A DNA stretch of 9,075 nt from Rickettsiales bacterium. Lineage in GTDB: Bacteria; Pseudomonadota; Alphaproteobacteria; Methylaequorales; Methylaequoraceae. The notes under the pieces were generated by a model. It made no database searches, was not told where the DNA came from, and worked only from the letters and a program-made list of their open reading frames with translations. The position numbers and the translations under genes were made by a program. Numbering within the stretch: the first letter of the stretch is position 1; every line of letters begins with the position of its first letter. Shown here piece after piece: positions 1-7,810 of the stretch. The stretch lies in NCBI GenBank assembly GCA_002715305.1, contig PAYV01000002.1, positions 1-9,075 of the forward strand. The letters are read 5' to 3'.

Positions 1-1
1 G

Positions 2-3000
2 TCTACTGGTGCAGACTCCCTTACTAGTGGTGATACGGATGATACATACGACGCCAGCCTGAACTCCAACGGCAACCAAACTCTTAATTCTCTGGATTCT
101 ATCGACGCGGGTGCGGGCACCGACACCCTGAATGTTCAGCTCACAGGCTCTGCTTCGCCTCAGTCGCTAGCGGGCGTTGAGAAAGTGAACATTACGGCGT
201 CTGGCGCAGCAACACTCGATCTGCGTAACGCTGACGGTATCACTGATGTGAGCGTGCTGGGTTCTACCGCCGCCACGACAGTTAACAATGTGCCTGTTGG
301 AACCTCTCTGGGTATTTCAGATACCACGCAGGATATTACGATTGGTTCGAGCGGCGCGACTGGCGGAGCTGATGCAGCGTCAGTTGAGCTGGCGTCAGTA
401 ACGGGTGCCGCCAATGTAAGCCTGGCTGGCATTGAGGCGATCACCATTAATTCCATCGCCGCTAACTCTATCGACCTGGTTGCCGTCGATGCAGAGACGC
501 TCACTCTGACCGGTGACTCTGCGATCACAATCGGCAACATGAACACTTCTGGCGCCACTGAAATCCACACTATCGACGCAAGTGGTTCGACTGGTGCTGT
601 AACGTTGACCACCGGTAATCTGTCTCAAGTTGCACCGTCGCAGGACGTCACGATTACGGGTAGCACGGCGGCTGACGACTTTGACGTGTCTGGTCACACA
701 ACTTCAGACCTAAGTGTTTCCGGGGGCGCTGGCAATGACCGCGTCACGGCGGCACCAGGTGCTGGGGACACTCTGTCCGGCGGAGAAGGCACAGATACAC
801 TGGAGCTGACCGCCGCGGTAGCTGCTCCCAACGCCAACATTACCGGGTTTGAGTCGTTGCAGTTGACCGGAAACGTGTCTCAGGATGCGGATAACATCTC
901 TGGAAACAGTATCGCCAGCGTGACCATCGCGGCAACCGGCAACGCTGGGTTGACTGATGCGCCTGCCGCTACCACTGGCCTCGTGCTGAACTCTGCAACA
1001 GTTGGTAACAACACTGGCGTCATTACGCTTGATCTGAAGTCAGATACAAGTGATGACACTGTTAACGTTACTGCGGCTGGTGCTACTAGCGCCACGGTGA
1101 CGGTAAATGACGCTGAGACCATTAATGTTTCTTCCGGTATTGCAGCTTCAACTATCACAACCATGAACGCTGCCGATGCAACTACGCTTAATGTTACCGG
1201 GACCGAAGATCTCACAATTGGCACCCTGGCTGGCAACGTCAACCTTGCTACAATTGATGCTACGGGCTCAACCGGGGCTGTAAGCGTTGCTGGCACGGCT
1301 AACGGGTCTCTGGTGCCCATGACGATTCTTGCTGGTAGCGGTGGCTTGACTGCGGATGGCAGTGGTCGTGATGACACGGTTACTGGAGGTGCAGGCGTAG
1401 ACGCGATTGATGCCGGCGCCGGTAACGACACGCTGGTAGGAAATGGCGGTGCGGACGATCTTGATGGAGAGGCTGGAAACGATAATATTTCCGGTGGTGC
1501 CGGAGGCGACACGTTAACTGTCGGCGCTGGTATCGATACGGTAGACGGTGGTGCCGGTGCTGACACGATTGTGCTGGCAGGTAACTACACGACTCTAGAC
1601 TCTATCGATGGTGGTGCTGGTACTGATACCGTCACCATCACAACGGCTAACGGCAGTGTTACTCCCGTGTTCACCAATGTTGAGGCGGTCACCATGACTG
1701 CTGGTGCTGGTGGCGCTAACACAATGGTCCTTACATCGTCCACGGCGGTGAACAGCGTAACCGTAGCTGACGGTGCTGATGTTGGCACGGTAATAAACTC
1801 GTTGGGTGGTGGAACGGTTACCAACCAAGACACTTCTAACACCCTGACTGTAGACACCACTGCTGGTGCTACCTTGACTGTGTCGGCTGAGGCGAACAAC
1901 ACCAATGCCCTGACCATTACTGATGCCGCCACCGTTACTCTGGCAGGCGCCGCAGCGAGTGCTGGTTTTGGTAGCCTTACACTGGACGCGGTCGACACGA
2001 CTTCATTGACTATCTCCTCTGCTGCTGCAACCTTTGACTACGACACTGGTGTTGTTAGCGGTTCCGACCAGCTTCAAACGCTTACTGTCACAACCGCTGG
2101 CGATGGGGGTGATATCACGGTTGGCGATATGGCAGACGCTGACAGTCTGACCTCTCTAACGGTGACAGCATCCGCTGGTGACGTAGACATAGCTGAAGTA
2201 GGGGGCACGGGTGGTACCGCAAGTGGTACGGCCGAAGCCCTGGCGACCGTTACTGTAAACGCTTCACAGGGTGGTACTGTCGTCTTTGACGAGATCTATG
2301 CTGACACCACTAATAGTGTCTCTGATAACGACATGGTGATTACTGCCTCGGCTAACGACGCCGGGTCCGACGTTGATTTCGGGGTGGTAAACAATCAATT
2401 CGGGTCTATCACAGCGACACTAAGTGGTACTCAGACGGTTGATTTTACTCAGGGAACCGCGACGATGACCGCGGACTCCATCACCATCACGCGTAATGGC
2501 GATGGCGCGACGACCATCGATGCAGTTGATGCAACGACTACGTTTACTGCTACAAACAACAGCTCTGGCACCCTGACTATCACCACCGCCGACGCGGAAG
2601 GGGATACCGTGGTCACGACTACGGCGCGCGCCTTGGACGTTACGACAACGTCTACCGACAATGTCACTTTGACTGGTGGCGCCCTGGCAGACAACTTGGT
2701 TGCCAACGGAACCACAGAGGCCGGTAAGACGCACACTCTAGACGGGGCGGGCGGCGCTGACACGATCACAGGTGGTGGCGGTAACGACGTGCTGATTGGT
2801 GGTGCAGGCAATGACACGATCACCGCTGGAGCCGGTGTTGATAACATTGATGGCGGTGCCGGCAACGACACCATTACCATGGCCACAAACCTGGTTTCTA
2901 CCGATACTATCGAGGGTGGTGCTGGCACAGACACTCTGACTGCGAGCATAGCGGCGAACTACTCAGGCACAATCACTGGCGTTGAGACGCTCACCATTGA

Positions 3001-5857
3001 TGCCACTGCAGCGGATAGCGGGACCTTTAGCTTCGCTAATATCGACAGTGAGGCCACCGTAATACTCACCGCAGACACCGACAATGACGCGATTGCTTTG
3101 GGCGCCATGGCAAGCGGAACCACGGTGCGTCTAAATGACGACGACGTAGTCGCAACTTTGGATACTGTAGCTGACGCAACCCTCACCGTTGATGTCAGAT
3201 CAGCTACCGCCGGCTCGGTTGAAGCACTTACGATTACAGATGCTGCGAATGTGACCCTCACAACCGGGGCGAGCGCCGCGTCATCTACTGCGAATGTCGT
3301 GCTGGATGCGGTCGATACGGATACTCTTGCAGTCACTAACCCAACAGCGATAGCGCTGGCCACAGGTAACATTACTGGCACGAATGTTTTGCAGTCAGTA
3401 ACTACGACGTCGTCAGTCGGTAGCGGTACAATTGTAGTGGGCACTATTGCAGATGCAGATGGCTTGACCAGCGTGACCCTGACTGCATCTGAAGCTGACG
3501 CATCTATTGGTCAAATCGGCACCGATGCAACAGCTAACAATGCCGAGACATTGACTACAATCGACGTGTCGGCCTCTGGCACAGGCGTTACTGCTACTTT
3601 GGGCGATGTTTACCTTGACTCAACCGTAGACAGCACTACTGACAACACTGTAACTGTGACTTCAACGTCACAGACAGGCGCGACATCTGCGTTGGGTCTG
3701 ATTGATAACACCTACGGAACTATCAATGCCACTTACAGTGCAGAAGGCACTAATACCACGACCACTTTGACCGGTGCTGCGATGACCATTACCTCTTCAG
3801 GTGGTGGTAGTAACACAATCAGCACCCTCAATGGCACCGGTGTTATAAGCGTCACGTCTACTGGGTCAGGAACGTTTGAGATCACTGACGCGAACGTTGA
3901 TGGCGCTAGCGCGTCTTTGACAGTCGACGGATCTGGACAGACCGGCACGATTGACGTCATCGCAACAAACTCAACCGCTGCAGTGACCCTGACGGGTGGT
4001 GCCGGTGCAGATACCCTTATCGGTGGATCGGGCAACGACTCTCTGGTTGGTGGTGCTGGCGCCGACGCAATTACCGTTAATGGCGGCTTTGACACTGTTG
4101 AAGCTGGCGCTGGTAACGACACGATCACCGTTGGCGGCAACATCAGCCTGACTGACAACATTGACGGTGGCGCTGGTACGGATACCTTAACAGCCACGAT
4201 CGACACGGCAACGGTTCACCAGTTCGGCACTTTGAACAATGTTGAGACGATAACGTTAACTTACGCTGCGGCGGGAACGTTTAAGGCTAATGACGCTTCT
4301 GCTTCGACGATCAACATGAGCGCATCAGCTGCTGTTGCCGCGATCATGAACAACATTGGAACCGGCAAGACCGTGAGGTTGGAAAACAATAACCTCAGTA
4401 ATGTCACGCTGGACTACACTGCAGATGCAACTGCTGTGATTCAGGTCTCGACCGATACGGCTGTAAACGCTGGAAACTTGGTTGTGACAGATGCGCAGAC
4501 AGTGACTATCCAGGCGCACAATGATGACGGTACGGCTGTAAGCCACGATCTGGGCACGGTTACATTAGATGCTACCGATACAGATTTTGTGACTGTTTCA
4601 AGTGCTGCTGCTGGCGTCACCTTCGAGACCACTGGCGCTTTTGCTGCGGACGATGCACAGACGTTCACAGTGACCGCTGGCCACGATGGTACGACTCTGA
4701 CTCTGGGTACTGGTGCTACGGTACTGGCCACAGCCGATAAGTTGACCTCCATCACTCTGTCAGCGGAAGTTGAGAATGACGCAGACATTGTTTTGACGGA
4801 TCTGGGTACTACGGCGGCGGCGGCTGCACTCGAGACCATCACGGTCACAGCGTCAGCTGACGCCACGATTGCGAGTGCTTCCGGTGCTGATATTACGACT
4901 GGTGCAATCGATGCTGCGGGTGCTGATCTCACTTCGATCACCCTGTCTGCGAACTACACTGGGTCTGTAATCACTATCGACGCAGGCGGGGCTGCCGACC
5001 AATTGCTGGCTGACAGTGTCACTACGTTTACTGTATCTGCAGTGTCGGGCGCCACGGTTGATGTGGCGGGTGGAGTTGACATTACTACAATTGGTCAGCT
5101 ATCCGCTTCCGGTGCGGGAACTATCCGCTTCGATAACACCGATAACGACACGGCCACGCTGGAGAGAGTTGACTCGACTGTGACCGGCACGTTCATCGCT
5201 AATTTCAACCAGACTACCGATGTCGTAACTTACACGCTCGGAACTGGTACAAACGAAATCACGACGGGAACGGCCAACGACGTTGTCTACCTAACAGCCT
5301 CTGGCGGTACTGATGATATTAATCTGAGTACTTCTAACACGGGTGCCATCACCATCCATAATTTCCAGGTTGGTGCTTCAGCAGATGACATTGAGTTGTC
5401 ACTTACTGGATTGAAGGCTGGTACCACAGCGACGGACTACATCAATACCGACGACGCTGTCAGCGTATCAACTGACACTGTTACGTCTACAACGTTCACG
5501 GGCGTGATGGACTTCGACAATGTCACTGCGAACACCAATCTGGTCGTTATCAATGCGGATGTGGCTGACAATACTGCCTTGGCCAGCGCCCTATCTAGTG
5601 ATGGTACTGCTACTCACCAGATCACCTTTTCCACTAATGGGGCTACCGATGGCGATGCGATATTGGTTCTCTACGATAACGGGACCGATTCGTTCCTGGT
5701 GTCAGTGGAGTTCAATGACGTCGCCGGCGGCGCTAATTTTGATGCTGACGACTCGGCCCTTATCGCAGATATAACCGTGGCCACGCTGATTACGTTCATA
5801 GGTATAGACGACTGTACGACGATCGTTGACGGCAACTTCAATACTATCGTTGCTTGA
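2..5857 (+). CDS. Giant RTX-like beta-strand-repeat surface protein, type I secretion substrate (5' end outside window)
   Basis: The reading frame is open from the left edge, so the true start lies upstream; the GTG at 185 is only an internal Val codon. It gives 1951 visible residues ending in tandem stops, TGA then TAA. The protein is dominated by Thr, Ala, Asp, Gly, Ser and Val, with few Lys/Arg, no Trp that I see and one Cys. Gly/Asp nonapeptide-like blocks (GGAGNDTI, GGAGTDTL) lie at about 1364-1640, 2741-2945 and 3983-4200, with shorter ones at about 92-140 and 716-800. Such repeats bind calcium and fold as beta-rolls in RTX proteins. Between them are long Thr/Val/Ala-rich beta-strand repeats like those of type I-secreted S-layer-like proteins. 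The C-terminus has no late charged tail and ends in hydrophobic-rich residues (NFNTIVA), as expected of an uncleaved secretion signal. The exporter gene downstream supports secretion. Adhesin or S-layer are both possible; an enzymatic domain in the missing N-terminus cannot be excluded. Confidence 0.94.
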   Translation, partial: STGADSLTSGDTDDTYDASLNSNGNQTLNSLDSIDAGAGTDTLNVQLTGSASPQSLAGVEKVNITASGAATLDLRNADGITDVSVLGSTAATTVNNVPVGTSLGISDTTQDITIGSSGATGGADAASVELASVTGAANVSLAGIEAITINSIAANSIDLVAVDAETLTLTGDSAITIGNMNTSGATEIHTIDASGSTGAVTLTTGNLSQVAPSQDVTITGSTAADDFDVSGHTTSDLSVSGGAGNDRVTAAPGAGDTLSGGEGTDTLELTAAVAAPNANITGFESLQLTGNVSQDADNISGNSIASVTIAATGNAGLTDAPAATTGLVLNSATVGNNTGVITLDLKSDTSDDTVNVTAAGATSATVTVNDAETINVSSGIAASTITTMNAADATTLNVTGTEDLTIGTLAGNVNLATIDATGSTGAVSVAGTANGSLVPMTILAGSGGLTADGSGRDDTVTGGAGVDAIDAGAGNDTLVGNGGADDLDGEAGNDNISGGAGGDTLTVGAGIDTVDGGAGADTIVLAGNYTTLDSIDGGAGTDTVTITTANGSVTPVFTNVEAVTMTAGAGGANTMVLTSSTAVNSVTVADGADVGTVINSLGGGTVTNQDTSNTLTVDTTAGATLTVSAEANNTNALTITDAATVTLAGAAASAGFGSLTLDAVDTTSLTISSAAATFDYDTGVVSGSDQLQTLTVTTAGDGGDITVGDMADADSLTSLTVTASAGDVDIAEVGGTGGTASGTAEALATVTVNASQGGTVVFDEIYADTTNSVSDNDMVITASANDAGSDVDFGVVNNQFGSITATLSGTQTVDFTQGTATMTADSITITRNGDGATTIDAVDATTTFTATNNSSGTLTITTADAEGDTVVTTTARALDVTTTSTDNVTLTGGALADNLVANGTTEAGKTHTLDGAGGADTITGGGGNDVLIGGAGNDTITAGAGVDNIDGGAGNDTITMATNLVSTDTIEGGAGTDTLTASIAANYSGTITGVETLTIDATAADSGTFSFANIDSEATVILTADTDNDAIALGAMASGTTVRLNDDDVVATLDTVADATLTVDVRSATAGSVEALTITDAANVTLTTGASAASSTANVVLDAVDTDTLAVTNPTAIALATGNITGTNVLQSVTTTSSVGSGTIVVGTIADADGLTSVTLTASEADASIGQIGTDATANNAETLTTIDVSASGTGVTATLGDVYLDSTVDSTTDNTVTVTSTSQTGATSALGLIDNTYGTINATYSAEGTNTTTTLTGAAMTITSSGGGSNTISTLNGTGVISVTSTGSGTFEITDANVDGASASLTVDGSGQTGTIDVIATNSTAAVTLTGGAGADTLIGGSGNDSLVGGAGADAITVNGGFDTVEAGAGNDTITVGGNISLTDNIDGGAGTDTLTATIDTATVHQFGTLNNVETITLTYAAAGTFKANDASASTINMSASAAVAAIMNNIGTGKTVRLENNNLSNVTLDYTADATAVIQVSTDTAVNAGNLVVTDAQTVTIQAHNDDGTAVSHDLGTVTLDATDTDFVTVSSAAAGVTFETTGAFAADDAQTFTVTAGHDGTTLTLGTGATVLATADKLTSITLSAEVENDADIVLTDLGTTAAAAALETITVTASADATIASASGADITTGAIDAAGADLTSITLSANYTGSVITIDAGGAADQLLADSVTTFTVSAVSGATVDVAGGVDITTIGQLSASGAGTIRFDNTDNDTATLERVDSTVTGTFIANFNQTTDVVTYTLGTGTNEITTGTANDVVYLTASGGTDDINLSTSNTGAITIHNFQVGASADDIELSLTGLKAGTTATDYINTDDAVSVSTDTVTSTTFTGVMDFDNVTANTNLVVINADVADNTALASALSSDGTATHQITFSTNGATDGDAILVLYDNGTDSFLVSVEFNDVAGGANFDADDSALIADITVATLITFIGIDDCTTIVDGNFNTIVA
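569..1282 (+). repeat. Shorter internal duplication in the N-terminal part (227-residue period)
   Basis: The peptide TIDASGSTGAV (codons 569-601) recurs as TIDATGSTGAV (codons 1250-1282), exactly 681 nt later. Each is preceded by a matching strand pattern (ETLTLTGDSAITIG versus TTLNVTGTEDLTIG) and followed, after a stretch of strands, by a Gly/Asp block. The DNA of the two copies differs at many synonymous positions, so this is an old protein-level repeat rather than a recent DNA duplication. The coordinates run from the first anchor peptide to the end of the second; the full unit boundaries are not sharp. Confidence 0.65.
1364..1640 (+). repeat. RTX-like Gly/Asp nonapeptide block 1
   Basis: This is the longest run of RTX-type repeats in the window, about 90 residues. 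It reads as successive GGAGVD, AGAGND, GNGGAD, GEAGND, GGAGGD, VGAGID, GGAGAD and, after a short strand spacer, GGAGTD units, each followed by a hydrophobic residue. In RTX proteins such tandem nonapeptides bind calcium between turns of a parallel beta-roll after export. Several units depart from the consensus (ID, VD or no Asn before Asp), so calcium occupancy may be partial. It opens the first of the three large modules. Confidence 0.85.
2741..2945 (+). repeat. RTX-like Gly/Asp nonapeptide block 2
   Basis: Units GAGGAD, GGGGND, GGAGND, AGAGVD and GGAGND follow one another, then a spacer (MATNLVSTD) and a closing GGAGTD. This block is closest to the canonical GGxGxDxUx consensus, so it is the best candidate calcium-binding beta-roll in the protein. 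It opens the second large module and aligns in order with block 1, which has additional units in the middle. Confidence 0.85.
3983..4200 (+). repeat. RTX-like Gly/Asp nonapeptide block 3
   Basis: Units GGAGAD, GGSGND, GGAGAD, NGGFD and AGAGND are followed by the spacer VGGNISLTDN and a closing GGAGTD. The same spacer-plus-GGAGTD ending closes blocks 1 and 2, which shows the three blocks are homologous units and not independent Gly/Asp runs. It opens the third module. Confidence 0.85.
5330..5854 (+). other. C-terminal type I secretion region of the giant protein
   Basis: The last 175 or so residues lose the three-module pattern. They begin with a TGAITIHNFQVGASADDIELSL segment, the NF-x-x-G-x-x-D-x-I-x-L pattern that commonly starts the C-terminal domain of RTX and other type I substrates. 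They continue with alternating strands rich in Asp and Asn (DGDAILVLYDNGTDSFLVSVEF) and end VATLITFIGIDDCTTIVDGNFNTIVA. A C-terminal, uncleaved signal recognised by the ABC transporter is known for this pathway; assigning it here is by position and pattern. The only Cys I see in the protein lies here (codon 5813-5815). Confidence 0.6.
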
Positions 5858-5861
5858 TAAG

Positions 5862-5875
5862 TAGGGAAGTCCCTA
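5862..5875 (+). other. Small hairpin just after the stop codons
   Basis: TAGGG pairs with CCCTA around a four-base AAGT loop, two bases after the tandem stops and just before the main terminator hairpin. It is too small to terminate alone, but stacked on the next hairpin it could protect the 3' end of the giant mRNA or help release the last ribosome from the terminator. Confidence 0.4.
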
Positions 5876-5877
5876 AT

Positions 5878-5907
5878 AAAGGCCAGCTGATGCTGGCCTT
5901 TTTTTTT
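5878..5907 (+). terminator. Strong intrinsic terminator after the giant gene
   Basis: A perfect 7-bp GC-rich stem (GGCCAGC/GCTGGCC, loop TGAT), extended by three A-T pairs, is followed at once by nine T residues (5899-5907). This is a textbook Rho-independent terminator, 20 nt past the stop codon. It lies only 22 nt before the methyltransferase ATG, leaving no room for a separate promoter between them. On the other strand the hairpin lacks a comparable T run, so it looks directional for + strand transcripts. Confidence 0.93.
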
Positions 5908-5929
5908 AAATATGTAAAGGGCAAGGAAA

Positions 5930-6535
5930 ATGTCCCGCACCTTTTTGCACGTTGGACCAGGTGGAAAAACCAAAGAAAGAACTACTCGAGAGTTCGCTAA
6001 ACAGGAGTGGAGTGAGCTAAGGCTGGACATTGATCCGTCCGTGGCGGCAGATATTGAAGGGTCGATATTAGATATGTCAGCGGTGCAGGACGAGTCAGTT
6101 CATGCCGTCTACTCTAGTCATAACCTAGAGCACATCTATTTTCATGAGGTGCCACGGGCGCTAGCGGAATTTTTTCGAGTGTTGTCTGATGACGGCTATG
6201 TGGTGTTAACGTGCCCGGACCTTGAATCAGTATGCCTTCAGGTTGCCACGAAGGGTCTAGATGGAATGCTGTACGAATCTCCCGCAGGTCCAATTACCGC
6301 ATTAGATATTATGTACGGCCACGGTCAGTCGTTGCGCGCTGGCAATTTGTTTATGGCGCATAAGTGTGGATTCACGCAGAAAACGCTTACTGAATCATTT
6401 ATTTCAGCTGGATTCGCCAAGACCGCGACTGCTGCTCGGGGTGCCCCCTTCTTTGATCTATGGATAACAGCCACAAAATCAAAGGTCACAGATGATGATC
6501 TGCGGAGAACGGCGGGATTGCATTTCCCGGCCTGA
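5930..6535 (+). CDS. Class I SAM-dependent methyltransferase (Methyltransf_11-like)
   Basis: The 201-residue cytoplasmic protein has the order of a small Rossmann-fold methyltransferase. A glycine-rich SAM loop follows strand 1 (LHVGPGG, residues 6-12), an acidic end follows strand 2 (LDID, 32-35), and a DMSAVQDESV segment (48-57) precedes the strand-4 motif SSHNLEH (62-68). A helix with an EFFRVLSDDGYVVLTCPD stretch (80-97) matches the post-motif region of the family. The C-terminal half (HKCGFTQKTL, FFDLW) probably shapes the substrate site. The first loop has Pro-Gly-Gly where many relatives have Cys-Gly. AAGGAA just upstream, with AAAGGG a little further, marks the ribosome site for this ATG. 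The gene follows a terminator and is 3 nt from the glycosyltransferase, so the two are probably translated together. The substrate is unknown; a surface sugar or the secreted protein are the contextual guesses. Confidence 0.9.
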   Translation: MSRTFLHVGPGGKTKERTTREFAKQEWSELRLDIDPSVAADIEGSILDMSAVQDESVHAVYSSHNLEHIYFHEVPRALAEFFRVLSDDGYVVLTCPDLESVCLQVATKGLDGMLYESPAGPITALDIMYGHGQSLRAGNLFMAHKCGFTQKTLTESFISAGFAKTATAARGAPFFDLWITATKSKVTDDDLRRTAGLHFPA

Positions 6536-6538
6536 TTT

Positions 6539-7774
6539 ATGAACGTTTTATTTGTGCATCAAAATTTTCCAGGGCAATTTCGACATCTATCAAGCGCATT
6601 GGTGGACCGTGGGCATGATGTAGCGGTGTTGTGCCCGCCAGGCGCCCCAATTCACGACGATAGAATAAGGGTTCATCACTACAGTTTAGATAGAGGAACG
6701 GCGCCGGGCGTCCATCCATGGGTAATGGACCTTGAGTCAAAAACGATACGGGCCGAGGCTTGTTTCTTAGCAGCGCATACCTTAAAGAAGGAGGGTTACT
6801 ATCCTGACAAGATTATCGCTCATCCTGGTTGGGGCGAGAGTCTCTTTTTAAAAGAGGCGTGGCCAAGGGCCAGACTCGCTGCTTATTGCGAATTTTATTA
6901 CCACGCCCAGGGCTTGGATGTAGGATTTGATCCCGAGTTTCCACGGCGCGATTTGGCAGACGGTTGCAGAATGCAGCTCAAGAATCTGAATAACGTGCTC
7001 GCATTGCAAAATGCCGACGCGGCTATCTCTCCAACTTGCTGGCAAGCCTCAACATTCCCGCCTGTAATGAAAGAAAAAATATCTATCATCCATGATGGTA
7101 TACCGAGCAATCTTATAACCCCCAACCCGGATGCTTCGATCACTTTAAATAATGCCCTTGAGCTGACTAAACGTGACGAGGTCGTTACTTTCGTTAATCG
7201 AAATTTAGAGCCATACCGTGGTTATCACATCTTTATGAGATGCCTACCGAAACTTCTCCGGGAGCGACCAAAGGCCAGGGTTGTAGTTGTTGGAGGTGAA
7301 GGGGTTTCCTACGGGCAATCACCGGACCAAACACTTTACGGAAAAGCCACTTGGAAGCAGATTTACATTGATGAAGTAAGACCTAGTATCCCCCACGATG
7401 ATTGGAAAAGAGTGCATTTTGTTGGCAATGTACCCCATGAAGTGTTTGTGTCACTGATGCAGTTATCGACCGTGCATCTTTACCTGACTTACCCTTTTGT
7501 ACTGAGCTGGAGTCTCTTGGAGGCAATGAGTGCTGGTGCATGTATTGTCGCAAGTGACACTGCTCCCGTGAGGGAAGTTATTCAAAATCAAGAAACTGGA
7601 ATGCTGATGGACTTTTTTGATCACGAGGGAATTGCTGACGCCGTGGCCGCCATGTTGGACTCAGAGCAGGAACGGACCGCTCTTGGCTCCCGTGCGCGGA
7701 ATCTGATCCAGAGTACCTATGATCTACGCGATATATGTCTGCCAAAGCAGATAAACTGGGCGGAATTAATATAA
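6539..7774 (+). CDS. Glycosyltransferase, GT4-type (GT-B fold)
   Basis: The 411-residue protein starts MNVLFVHQNFPGQFRHL, the N-terminal signature of the GT4 subgroup whose N-terminal domain is PF12000 (Glyco_trans_4_3). HPGWGES (residues 95-101) and the CEFYYHAQG segment (117-125) fit that domain. The C-terminal donor-binding half runs from about 215 (VTFVNRNLEPYRGYHIFMR), through VVVVGGEGVSYG (248-259) and VHFVGNVPH (292-300), to the nucleotide-sugar motif YPFVLSWSLLEAMSAG (318-333) and ASDTAPVREVI. The second Glu of the GT4 EX7E motif is present (E328), but the first position is Phe320, which I believe is usual in this subgroup. No membrane segment is evident, so it should act in the cytoplasm on a nucleotide-sugar donor. 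It starts 3 nt after the methyltransferase stop without a clear Shine-Dalgarno, which suggests translational coupling. Acceptor and sugar are unknown. Confidence 0.92.
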   Translation: MNVLFVHQNFPGQFRHLSSALVDRGHDVAVLCPPGAPIHDDRIRVHHYSLDRGTAPGVHPWVMDLESKTIRAEACFLAAHTLKKEGYYPDKIIAHPGWGESLFLKEAWPRARLAAYCEFYYHAQGLDVGFDPEFPRRDLADGCRMQLKNLNNVLALQNADAAISPTCWQASTFPPVMKEKISIIHDGIPSNLITPNPDASITLNNALELTKRDEVVTFVNRNLEPYRGYHIFMRCLPKLLRERPKARVVVVGGEGVSYGQSPDQTLYGKATWKQIYIDEVRPSIPHDDWKRVHFVGNVPHEVFVSLMQLSTVHLYLTYPFVLSWSLLEAMSAGACIVASDTAPVREVIQNQETGMLMDFFDHEGIADAVAAMLDSEQERTALGSRARNLIQSTYDLRDICLPKQINWAELI

Positions 7775-7796
7775 ACTACTTATACAAAAGAAATCT

Positions 7797-7805
7797 GGAA
7801 GGAAG
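7797..7805 (+). promoter_or_regulatory. Strong Shine-Dalgarno site for the small coiled-coil gene
   Basis: GGAAGGAAG lies 5 nt before the ATG at 7811. It is much stronger than the sites of the methyltransferase and glycosyltransferase, which suggests that the small protein is made in larger amounts than its neighbours from the same mRNA. Confidence 0.75.
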
Positions 7806-7810
7806 TCTCC

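Larger units (their letters stand above)
1364..5100 (+). repeat. Three diverged tandem modules of about 420-440 residues
   Basis: Each module begins with a Gly/Asp block ending in GGAGTDT, continues through a TDA-x-x-VT strand, a LDAVDT-like strand and an AxADxLTS strand, and in the first two copies leads into the next Gly/Asp block. The LDAVDT anchor lies at 1982, 3302 and 4565 (last copy LDATDT), giving spacings of 1320 and 1263 nt. The AxADxLTS anchor lies at 2132, 3449 and 4727, giving 1317 and 1278 nt. Copies one and two also share a late strand (NNQFGSITATLS versus DNTYGTINATYS). Copy three loses that late part and runs into the C-terminal secretion region. Outer limits are approximate. 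Codons differ throughout, which points to old duplication. Confidence 0.8.

Noticed and set aside
185..187. GTG at 185 as the real start of the giant gene
   Set aside because: The same frame continues to the left edge with typical repeat sequence (DSIDAGAGTDTLNV), and there is no ribosome site before this GTG.
4813..4825. GGC trinucleotide run as a phase-variation site
   Set aside because: The run is short and changes by whole codons would not shift the frame; it simply encodes an Ala stretch.
160..4941. Many long open frames on the - strand inside the giant gene (up to 228 residues)
   Set aside because: They are Pro/Val/Ala/Ser-rich mirror images of the Thr/Ala/Gly/Asp codon bias of the + strand gene, with no recognisable domains or ribosome sites.
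5520..5774. 84-residue + strand frame within the end of the giant gene
   Set aside because: It lies in a different frame fully inside the secretion region and has an incoherent Met/Trp/Leu-rich product without a ribosome site.
5671..6030. 119-residue - strand frame across the terminator
   Set aside because: It reads antisense through the giant gene's 3' end, the terminator and the methyltransferase start; the product resembles no family I know.
7758..7790. Possible promoter (TATACA at 7781) before the small coiled-coil gene
   Set aside because: No acceptable -35 lies 16-18 nt upstream, and the 36-nt gap fits simple co-transcription.
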